64,000 bases of DNA from the NCBI GenBank assembly GCA_963693305.1, contig OY855905.1, positions 39,037,137 through 39,101,136 on the forward strand. The letters run 5' to 3'. Each line of letters starts with the position of its first letter. Positions within the stretch are counted from its first letter, which is position 1. Shown one piece after another: positions 33,612 through 42,430 of the stretch. The notes beneath the pieces were generated by a model. It searched no databases, was not told the origin of the DNA, and worked only from the letters and a program-made list of their open reading frames with translations. Both the position numbers and the translations under genes were made by a program. Source of the DNA: Meandrina meandrites. Taxonomy: Eukaryota; Cnidaria; Anthozoa; Scleractinia; Meandrinidae.

Positions 33612-34860
33612 GACTGAGTCTGAGATGGTTTAAATCGTATCTTGCAGACAGACGGCAATGCGTGTGTATAAACGGGGAGGTATCAGAGACTCGCCCTATT
33701 GACTTGGGTGTTCCACAAGGAAGTATCCTAGGCCCACTTCTATTTAATGTTTACATTAACAGCTTGTCAGCTGCTGTAACGAAGAGTGAACTCATATTGT
33801 ATGCGGATGATGCTGTTTTAATAGTTGCTGCGTCGACACCCCAAGAGCTTAATGATGCCCTTCGACATGACTTCACCCTAATCTCCGACTGGTATACCGA
33901 CAACAAATTAACGCTTAATGTAAAGAAGACCAAATTGATGCTTTCAGGTAGCAAGACAATGTTGTCTCCGTTTAATGACTTTCAGTTTTCTACTGATGAA
34001 GGACAAATAGATCGTGTTTCATCTTTTAAGTATCTAGGTGTATTACTGGATGAGAAATGGAAATGGAAGATGCACGTCAATAGCCTCTTACAAAAATTAG
34101 GACATCGCCTTTCAGTCTTCAATCGAATCTATCATATGCTGGATCAGAAAAGTCTCACAGCATATTTTAATGGCCTTGTCCTACCACACCTAGATTACGC
34201 AGATATTGTCTGGGGTGACCAGCCTGGTCTTACAACACAGATGAAACAATTACAATCTTTTCAAAATCGCTTTGCGAAGAAGATCGTTAAGTCGAAAGTG
34301 TCATCAGCAGAGGCCTTGACGTCGTTGCGGTGGGTGTCTTTACATGCGAGGCGGTTCGGTCATCGGTGTTGTATTGTGCAAGATGCAATCAAAGGTAGCA
34401 TCCCCGAGCATTTCGGTGTATTCAGATCCACCATGAACCAACAACACGGTTATAATACCCGAAATGGCTACATGCCCAAAGTCACTAGGCCAAGAACGGA
34501 ATGGGGAAAAAGCAAAACATATTATAAAGCCATTAACGACTGGGCCACGCTACCAAGTGCTTTAAAGAAACTGATGCCGAAAACTATTTTTAAATACAAA
34601 TTGAAACAGTTTTTATTACACCATTTTTAACCTTAGTTAGTAGTATTTTAATCTCTTGTTCTAGTTTTAATCTTAGTTAGCTACAGTTTTAGATATTTTT
34701 AGTTTTTATTACCACATAGGTTTTGTCCTTTTTATTGTATCTTAGATTTTAATGTATTTTAAAGGTTTGACATTTATTTTCTCAGAGGACCCTCCTGAAA
34801 ACCACCTCTAGGTGATTGGAGGCCTCCTCTTAAAATATTATGTATTATTATTATTATTAG
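33612..34860 (+). mobile_element. 5'-truncated LINE (RT second half)
   Basis: A non-LTR retrotransposon in which only the later RT survives. The open frame 33221-34630 (469 codons) is RT-like from about residue 129: LRWFKSYLADRRQCV, GVPQGSILGPLLFNVYIN, the catalytic YADD (residues 194-197), NKLTLNVKKTKLM, FKYLGVLLDEKWKWKMH and the C-terminal SLTAYFNGLVLPHLDYADIVW. No stop interrupts this part, so it is a young or constrained copy. The sequence ends in a TTATTATTATTATTA tail (34846-34860) typical of L2/CR1-type 3' ends. The endonuclease and RT N-terminus are missing. Clade assignment is inferred. Confidence 0.85.
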
Positions 34861-34974
34861 GAAGAAACGCACGAAGTTCTTGAAGCGTAGGCGCCAAAAT
34901 ATAAAAAGCTGTGGGGAGTTTCACAAAGAGAAAAAATCAAACTCTGGAACGATATCTATTCTTTGTATAAAGAA

Positions 34975-35240
34975 AGGTGTCCACACCTTAGCCTAAATAG
35001 CACTCCGGTTAGCCTAAATAGCACTTCTGTTAACCTACAGTTAGCTCTAAGGTAGCTTGCAATTGCGGTTAGCTTTTATATTCGGATAAGGGATTTCTTG
35101 CTTGCCCGGTTCACATGGCTTGCGAGTCATGCGAGGCAAGCGAGCCATTTCGGTTAGCCTAAATAACACATTGGTTAGCCTAGCAACACTCCGGTTAGCC
35201 AAAAAAGCACTTCGGTTAGCCTACAGATCGTTTAGGTAGC
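34975..35240. repeat. GGTTAGCC motif cluster
   Basis: CGGTTAGCCTAAATAGCAC-type units recur seven or eight times, broken by unrelated sequence. The same motif fills the centre of the foldback element at 47296-47849, so this may be a decayed relative. Confidence 0.6.
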
Positions 35241-35350
35241 CTTTTTATTGGGATTTTCAAGTGCCTCGCAGGTCTGCCTCGCATGGCTCGCATGACTCGC
35301 TGGCTCGCATATTGTACACACACAAATGAGTCACTACCTTTACCTCAGAG

Positions 35351-35592
35351 CCGAGTGTTAACGAGGCTTCGCAAATCGAAAGTGTAAATGTTTCTCTCCA
35401 TGAATCAGAACCGCCTGAGAAAAGAAAGGCGAGAAAGTACGACTCCAGACTGGCAGAGTTCTTTTATTGAAATGTTTGAAAAGAGTATGGAACAGGACAA
35501 CGCAAGATTTGAACGAAAATGTTCCGTGACGCCGAGAGCAGGCAAATGGAACAAACAAACGCCATACTTGCTGGCTTAAAAGACATTTTTTA
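35351..35592 (+). pseudogene. Degenerate transposon-type coding fragment
   Basis: Consecutive plus-strand frames read ESEPPEKRKARKYDSRLAEF, then EKSMEQDNARFER, then RQMEQTNAILAGLKDIF, each in a different phase. The pattern (basic KRKARKYDS followed by Gln/Glu-rich coiled coil) is like the C-terminal half of Myb/SANT-like transposon-associated proteins in cnidarians (inference). There are at least two breaks. An acceptor-like TTTACCTCAG precedes it. Confidence 0.4.
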
Positions 35593-35825
35593 AGATTTAG
35601 CATCAAAATAGTTGTCTTTATCTAATCGTTTATTTTCTGTTATTGGATCGTTGTTATCCGTGCCATAGGTCGCACTTTTCAAAACAAATGTTGTGCAATA
35701 CTCACGTAGCAATCACAGTCTTCTTTAGGGGTCTCGTTTTTCTGTTCAACCCTTTTCAACGCACTGTTGGACAGCTAAGAATTTGCTCGTTCGCTGCAAG
35801 TTCATAAAAAAACGCCATCTCTTCT

Positions 35826-36180
35826 GCGTGCGTTGCGTGTCGTTTATTTACAGATAAAATCGTGCGAGTGCACCGAATTAGCTCGAATTTGTTGCGCTTG
35901 ATAGACCGATCAGAAGAACCGCACAAGACTGTGAACTAACTACAGCAATAAACGTAAAAGAAAAGAAATCAATTTTAAGAACAGTAAAGCGTGCCTGTAT
36001 TTCACATAATAAGCCCTTTACGATAACTCCTAACCTGCAGTTTGATAAACCAGCGGGCTGCGACCGGTAGCGACCCCTTTGTAAGAAACATTATCTGATC
36101 TTTGATATGAAATTCCGGCGGCCTCACAAAGCAAATGTTGACATGGCGGGAAAAATATTGACATGGCGGGAAAATTCCGC
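35826..36180 (+). repeat. Dispersed repeat family B, copy 2
   Basis: Counterpart of 19858-20205. Extended here by a second GGCCTCACAAAGCAAA unit (36111, 36181), with a third at 36680, so the 3' end of the family has been locally duplicated. Confidence 0.7.
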
Positions 36181-36230
36181 GGCCTCACAAAGCAAACGCG
36201 CATGGAATGCACCTTCTCCCCCTCGCATAT

Positions 36231-36267
36231 TCTCGTGTCGTCATGACAACGTCATGACGACACGAGA
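36231..36267. repeat. Perfect 17-bp-stem hairpin
   Basis: TCTCGTGTCGTCATGAC and its exact complement separated by three bases (AAC). In RNA or single-stranded DNA it would be a very stable hairpin. Lies between duplicated ends of family B. Confidence 0.85.
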
Positions 36268-36514
36268 CAAAAAGGAGACAATCCAAATTGAGCATTGACA
36301 CTTGTTTATTATGAACACATCATGACAATAATTTATAATAACTAGTTAGATTAATATGTAGTGATTTTCTGTTTGTTACTCAAGAGTGAACCATGAAGTT
36401 AAAAATCCTTTGCAGAGCCTCAGTCTTAGTAGAGAAGCATCACCACAAATATTAACCCAGCTGTGTGATAGCCATAACTCTAAAGATTGACCAAATACCA
36501 CACTTTTATAGGAA

Positions 36515-36740
36515 GCAGTTAAAAATTGTACTAGTCCAAAATTTTTGTGCTGGTTTAAAATTTTTGAACCAGTTCAAAATTTCTTGAACTGGTTTGAAAA
36601 AATGTTGTACCAAAGTTAAAATTGAACTACAACATTGACATGGCAGGAAAAAGTGTTGACATGGTGGGAAAATTCTGCGGCCTCACAAAGCAAACACGCA
36701 TGGAATGGACCATGGAATGCACCTTCTCCCAATTTTGAGG
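36515..36740 (-). repeat. Inverted counterpart of 20150-20290
   Basis: GTACCAAAGTTAAAATTGAACTACAAC and the ACTGGTT-rich tract upstream of it mirror 20195-20290. It is followed by ACATGGCAGGAAAAA and GGCCTCACAAAGCAAA shared with family B. A G-run of at least 18 lies at 36745-36762. Confidence 0.55.
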
Positions 36741-37220
36741 GACGGGGGGGGGGGGGGGGGGTTGATGTTTTCAGAATACTCATGAAGCATAAAGTCACTA
36801 AAAGAGTGCCCATTACCATATATCATGAAACAGATATTATATTAAACTGTTCCTTCACATCAATGCAAATACATTAAGTTTTTGGTTATAATCCCCACCT
36901 GAAAATAAAGCAAAGTACACATGAGTGTAATATGTTGCAGTTTAATGAAGAGCCAAAGATCGCAAATACACAGCTACAAAAATCGACCGTGTTACAAGAA
37001 GTAAAAAAATAAAAATCTGAATTTTTTTTATCATTGAATCCAGTTACATTTTTTAAATGCATCTAAATCAAACCTGCATACGAGTTTGAGTTTTTAAAAG
37101 CTGTTGTCGCCCCAGGGAGGTAGTGAGTTCTGTTCGCCCTAGGGAGTCATAGAGTTTTGACGCCCGCCACGTGACACGCTCTCGTCCAATAGAAAACAGC
37201 ATTTAAGTTGGGGGTATAAC
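36741..37220. other. Intron, unassigned
   Basis: Holds the poly-G run noted above and a segment with CGCCCCAGGGAGGTAGTGAG / CGCCCTAGGGAGTCATAGAG (37107-37156), a short local duplication. Nothing coding. Confidence 0.35.
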
Positions 37221-37231
37221 AATTAATGTTG

Positions 37232-37497
37232 AAGATGATCTTATTCAACAATGACACGAGCATGGGACAAAGAAAAATTCTGAGTCACCGACGGGAATCG
37301 AACCCATGGCCTCCCAGATACCAGTTGGGCGTTCTAACCAACTGAGCTACGAGAGACTTGTGGTGAGCTTGGCCATTTACTAGGTTGATATGTGACACGC
37401 GTCCTGCATACTACTAGGATCAGCAATGTCGAAATCATCAGCTGTGTAGTATTTATTACCAAGCTTAAAATTTACCATCTTTATTATTTACTACAAT
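37232..37497 (-). mobile_element. SINE with internal tRNA-like region (copy 2)
   Basis: 266 bp, flanked by an 11-base target duplication AATTAATGTTG (37221-37231, 37498-37508). Same layout as 9812-10075: 5' leader, internal tRNA-like segment (37282-37360, loop CTGGTAT with T33 intact, anticodon GGT) and 3' ATCATCTTC end. Here the leader palindrome is partly lost (about 37446-37475 differs). The copies differ at few positions outside the leader. Confidence 0.82.
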
Positions 37498-38028
37498 AAT
37501 TAATGTTGTATTTCGTGCTTTGCTTTTTCCCAAATTTTTTACTCTCACGAAGCATAAAGTAAATGGCTTAAATATAAACGCTTCTGGAAGTAGATAAATT
37601 TAAGAAATTATGTGGTTTACACAGTCTTTCTGCTCATTAACGGATATGGTGACCCCCTTTTTTTAACTCTGCAAATATTTTCCGATTTCCTGGACAGCAG
37701 GACCAAATTCACTCCTTCTATCTGGCCCTCCATCCGTCAGTTCCTGCTCGACTTTTGTTAATCCACTGTCTAGTGCATAGCGCTTGTGCCTATATTGTCC
37801 ATCAGTAAGCGAGGAAGCTGTATAATATTGAGGGCGAAAGCCGTCTCATCTCATTATTTATAAAACTTGCAGCATGTAAGCTTAAAAAGATTTAATTGCA
37901 GATTGAAATCGAAATACTCGACCGCCAGAAAGAAAGACAATGTCTATAAACAATTTGAATTGTCGAATGATTACAACCTTAAATTTAATTACATGATTTT
38001 TACATGAAAAACCGAGTGACAATATTAA

Positions 38029-38300
38029 GGTCGCTGGCGACACCTTAGGTTCATCATTATGCATTTATTTAAAGCGTATGCACGAAGTGCAACGACTGAC
38101 ATGGAAAAGTGTACGAAACATTCGTGACTGAATAAAATAATTATACTAACATATGGGGTGCGATTTGAAGTGTTCACGTGTGGCACGGATCCTGTGTGCA
38201 AAATGTATACTCAAACGTATCATGTAATAAATCGGCTCTGAAAATAGGTATCCTTGTCTCAATGATTTATACATGAAAGAAAAATGTAGGAACTATTGAT
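38029..38300 (+). mobile_element. TTAA-type element, left part only
   Basis: TTAAGGTCGC at 38025 begins a segment matching 49276-49515 (CATTTATTTAAAGCGTATGC, GAAGTGCAACGACTGACAT, GTGGCACGGATCCTGTG). The match stops near 38300, just before LINE-tail sequence; the right end was not found, so the copy is truncated or replaced. Confidence 0.65.
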
Positions 38301-38304
38301 CTTA

Positions 38305-38450
38305 AAGGGAACAACAACAACAACAACTTTATTTACCCTAATAAATTACAAGAACCTCTACTCTTGGGACAAGTTGATGTTAAATTGTTTGAAATAATTC
38401 CTAATTTCCAAATTTTACAAGACAAGGGAGAAATAACATTTTAATAATAA
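38305..38450 (-). mobile_element. LINE 3'-end scrap
   Basis: Begins with five CAA units then CTTTATTTACCC and continues in sequence resembling the 3' UTR end of a minus-strand LINE (compare 41822 onwards, which starts with the same AACAACAACA...CTTTATTT pattern). No coding part. Confidence 0.45.
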
Positions 38451-38521
38451 CAATAAATGGAAAAGTTTATGGCTTTCAAATTTCCAGCGCGCCACCATTT
38501 TGGATTTTATGACGTGTTACG

Positions 38522-38563
38522 GCTCCCGGTATTGTTTGGAAGCTTCCAAACAATAGCGGGAGC
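38522..38563. repeat. 42-bp near-perfect palindrome
   Basis: GCTCCCGGTATTGTTTGGAA is followed by its complement with one mismatch and no loop. The centre is an AAGCTT site. It adjoins the MITE at 38567. Confidence 0.8.
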
Positions 38564-38566
38564 ATA

Positions 38567-38745
38567 GACCCTATGCAAAAATGGCTGCCAATTTAAAATT
38601 CTTTTGTTTGTATTTAAATTAGCTTAACTAACCTCGTTTTTGAGTTGATAACTCAAAAGAATGTTTAATCTAGAACGAGGTTAGTGACGCTAATTTATAT
38701 GCTTACAAAATAATTTTAAATTGGCAGCCATTTTTGCTTAGGGTC
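38567..38745. mobile_element. Foldback MITE, TA-flanked
   Basis: The arms GACCCTATGCAAAAATGGCT and its complement extend to about 40 bases with one or two mismatches; TA flanks both. A second inverted pair (AACCTCGTT / AACGAGGTT) lies nearer the centre. 179 bp. Tc1/mariner-type by its TA target. Confidence 0.75.
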
Positions 38746-41082
38746 TATACGCAACAAGATGAAGTTGCAAGATGGCTCCTTCTGTGGCTGAAGCAACGAC
38801 AATCACGGACGGATCGAGAAACGCCGGGCTTCGAGGGGACGTATTTTACTGGGATGCAACCACAGAAGGCGTTGAAAGTTCCAATTAATGTTTGTTTATT
38901 TCTGGCCAACGTATGTTGATTCTCGTAAACTGAAAATAATGATTACATAACTAAATAAACTAATGTGAACATGCAAAGGCAAAAACTAAAGACAATGACC
39001 GAAAAAATACAGTATAAATAAAGAAACTAAAACGATTATTAAGACTAAACTGGCATGCTGAATTCATATTTGGGGGCGGAACCCGCTCGTTGCATAATAA
39101 CAATACAAAGGAACAAATGCATGTTCCGCATGAAAAGGCGAAAGAAAATCTAACAAAATAGGCAAAGTAAAAACGCTAAACAATAATTCCTAACAGCTAG
39201 GGACCGATAGACTCGAAATAATGCACAAAATCCTAGCATTTACCACGCTGAAATGTTCCTAACCTAAACACGTGGTCCCTTGAGAAAATAACTAAAAGCC
39301 TAAATAATAGATGCAAAGCGAACCTAATGGAATATAACTTAAATAAACAACAAAATAAAACACTTACATATCTTTTCCGCACAGTATTGCCTCTAGGCGG
39401 CTAATTCATAGACCTTAAAAAACGACGATGAATCCTACAGTGATATAACATCGACGATCCTCTAACATAAATGCGAACAACTGAGCAAGAACGTGACCTG
39501 TCCCAAGAGTCATAGCGCGACGAAATAGATAAATGGAAGATAAACAAAAGAAATACCGAAAATGAAGGAAAACTAAATACAAAACCGTAACACCTTCAAA
39601 GGTCTTCCTTTATGCCATTTCTTTGGTGTTTCTGACAAAGACATCTTCTACACTGCATGTTTCGTTCCAGCATTCTATCCGTCTGTCTTGAGTATCGAGT
39701 CGCAACTTGAGACTCGAGTCCACGACAGAAGAAAATTGACAATACATCAAGATAAGGAAAATAGATTTGAAATTGATGCCAAAAATCACTCGGCCATGAA
39801 AGGTCCAAAGCTGTGTCTAAGCCAGTAGTACCTTATTTTTTCGTGCCTTGCCTCCCCTCGCCTGGTCCCCAATTTGTCGCGCGAAATAGGGGCCGCTCCT
39901 GGGCTATTAGGTAAACGACTAAAAGGCAAAGTTTAACTGAAAATTTATGTTCGGTTCTATTTTGGGGTAAAATAATGACCTTTAAACTCAGAAGATTAAA
40001 ACACTTGTCATGCTGAGTCTCAACATCATTGAATTATCGACTTACTCTTCTCGTATTGAGTTATAAATATTTGCCATAAACCTTTTTTCAACACTTTATT
40101 TAATGATTCAAGATACCAAGATTTCTATTTCCATGCACTTGCCTTTAGCCGCCTCACTTTCTTACACGATCATAATGACACATTTGACGATGGGAAGAAG
40201 ACGCAAATCAACAATAACCCTTTGCCATAGTCCTTCCAGTGGTTTGGCCGAGAATCCCCAACAGAAAACAAGACAAACTTAAATAACCCTAAAAGCAGGC
40301 TCTTAAAGTTTAAGAGCAGTTCTCTGTAAGAATTAAGCAAAGTGGGAAATTAAAATATTTGACCCTCATTCAAAGTTTGAATGCAGTTAGGTATTCAGGG
40401 AAATGCACAAAAAAGGCCCTTTTTTAAGGTTGCAACTTAATTGTTGTCATGGTAATGCCCAATGTTTGTTGGTGTCTCCAAACCTAATTTTTCACTCAAA
40501 ACCTGTTGTGAAATGTGGAAAATGTGAAGTACTGTTCCTTGAGACCATTAAAACACTACAGCTCAATAATTGGAGAAACTATAAACTCACCATTCTAGTT
40601 TGCATTTATGCATCAGACTTTTTATTTTTATCACTTTACAACAGCTAATTAACAGATAATAAACAAGGCACATTTTCGGCCATTTTATATTTAGTTGATG
40701 GGTAAAACTCGCTAGACCTTTCCTTGAATTTCTCCAAAAGTACACCGGTTCCAGACTGGAAACTCTGACCTTAGTCTTAAAGAATACCATCTGCTTTAGT
40801 TTGATGTCTTTCTTCAAATTAAGGTCATATCTTCCATAAGGTGTTCAAAGATAATCTTTTCATGGGTTAAGTTGCATACCACTAATTTCACAACAGTTTA
40901 GACCAAAAACCATCGAAGTCCCACTGACGTAGCCCCTTTATTGTAGAAAAATAATTAGAAACTGTTATTTGAAGGAAATGAATTAAAATTGATTTGGCCT
41001 TCGTCTTCATCAACTATCACCTCATAGAAATCTCGAGCTCATGATCTAATTGTTAATTATATCTATTGTTTGCCTTTTGCAG
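38746..41082. other. Intron, unassigned
   Basis: About 2.3 kb with no recognised repeat or coding segment. Frames at 38734-38919, 39596-39808 and 40403-40817 lack motifs. AT-rich. It ends in the strong acceptor tract TTGCCTTTTGCAG before the exon at 41083. Confidence 0.4.
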
Positions 41083-41137
41083 AGGGATAAGAAGAAAAAG
41101 AAAAAGCGATCCAAGAAGAAGGAGAAAAAGGATGGAG
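41083..41137 (+). CDS. Host gene, Lys-rich exon
   Basis: Acceptor TGCCTTTTGCAG (AG 41081-41082), donor GGAG/GTATCA at 41137/41138. It enters in phase 0 and leaves in phase 1. The 18 codons read RDKKKKKKRSKKKEKKDG: a strongly basic tract suggesting a nuclear or nucleolar localisation signal or an RNA/ribosome contact (inference). It continues logically from the charged exon at 8913 and joins in phase to 41443. The intron between is 305 bases. Confidence 0.65.
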
Positions 41138-41433
41138 GTATCAAAACAACTCTGAATGTAGCATTGTATTAATTATTTTATCTTCAGTAGTGATTAATCC
41201 CCATATTCTCTCTACCTATTTAAAACTTTCAAGAAATTGATGAAACATAATGTTAAGTACCTGATCATTTCTGTAAAACCGTCTTAGAGTTAAAAAGCTT
41301 AAAAAGGAAAGGAGCAAACGTGGTGAAATATTCATGTCATTATACTATAACTATGTAGTATTTTTACTCTTCCCGTAAACACTCTGATCATTACAGAACG
41401 TTTCATCACTCCTTTACTTACTGAAACCCTTTT

Positions 41434-41515
41434 GCCGTTTAGCAGACATTCCGGACTTAAAGCGATTTTAAATTTGCACCAGATATTGGAATTGGATTGA
41501 AGTTGAATGTGATAT
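41434..41515 (+). repeat. Segment shared (inverted) with 49150-49232
   Basis: GCCGTTTAGCAGACATTCCG through AGATATTGGAATTGGATTGA resembles the reverse complement of 49150-49232 (GCAGACATTTCGGACT, AGATATTGAAATTGGATTGA). Similarity fades outside these limits. It covers the acceptor, coding part and start of the 3' UTR of the host terminal exon. Confidence 0.6.
41443..41471 (+). CDS. Host gene, terminal exon
   Basis: Pyrimidine-rich acceptor CTTTTGCCGTTTAG. Two AGs three bases apart (41441-41442 and 41444-41445) both give an open frame: the peptide ends (A)DIPDLKRF then TAA at 41469-41471. This is a tandem (NAG) acceptor that could yield two isoforms differing by one residue. A polyadenylation signal lies 87 bases downstream. 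The exon is within an ~80-base segment that is repeated in inverted orientation at 49150-49232, so the C-terminus may be repeat-derived. Confidence 0.6.
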
Positions 41516-41557
41516 ATTTGTATTTTGATTTGAATAATCTAGCACAATTTTGTAAAC

Positions 41558-41563
41558 AATAAA
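41558..41563 (+). promoter_or_regulatory. Polyadenylation signal AATAAA
   Basis: Canonical hexamer 87 bases after the stop at 41471, followed by a T-rich stretch (41575-41582). It gives a short 3' UTR and marks the probable end of the host gene. Confidence 0.6.
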
Positions 41564-42430
41564 TTTGTAACGCATTTTTTTGTCGATGCAAACGCCTTCT
41601 TTATCGTTATATTTGGAGGTGTTCCATTAAATCAATGTTAATAAAACTTTGGAATTAAATTTGTTGTATTATCAAGCATATATTGTGAAAGTTTAAAAAA
41701 ATAAATCGTTAAAGCCGTTTTTTAGATTTTCGAAAAATCACTTAAAGTTGAAAATTTCCAAAAATTACAATGGTAGTGACTGTATGAAAAAATCCATTTC
41801 TTGGGATCGCAATAAACAAAATCAACAACAACACTTGCGCTTTATTTGCATGACCATAAAACATTACAGTATTGCAAAAGCATAACAATAACGATAATTA
41901 CAATAAAAAGTCATTAAACAAAACTAATCAAATAATCAGTGATCAAGAATTTGATAACAATTTGTCTCTCATTTCAAAACAGGACGATATAAACTGCACT
42001 AATTGCATATTAACATAATAGTCAGTGGAGTTCATTAATTGCACAATCAAGGCTGAAATTGATAACTGCTTGGGATTCGAAATTACATGATCTATTTTAC
42101 TGAAAAAGTTGTCTCTAAGTGATGAATATCTTGGGCAATGAAATAGTAAATGGGTTTCATCTTCAACATTATGCCCACAAATAGTGCATAGTCTGTCACT
42201 TCTGGGGATGTTGTTATATCTTCCTGTTTCAATCAGGAGTTTGTGATTACTTATTCTAAGTTTTACAAGTGTCTTTTTTTTCTAGTCAAATCTAAATAGG
42301 GCGAAGGTGTATAACTGTCTTTAAAATTATTATAAAATTCTAGTTTTTGAGAATTACAAAGGGAATGTTTCCAATAGGCGATATATTTCTTTTTCATTTG
42401 ATCTACAAAGTATGTTATCTTGGTGTCATC

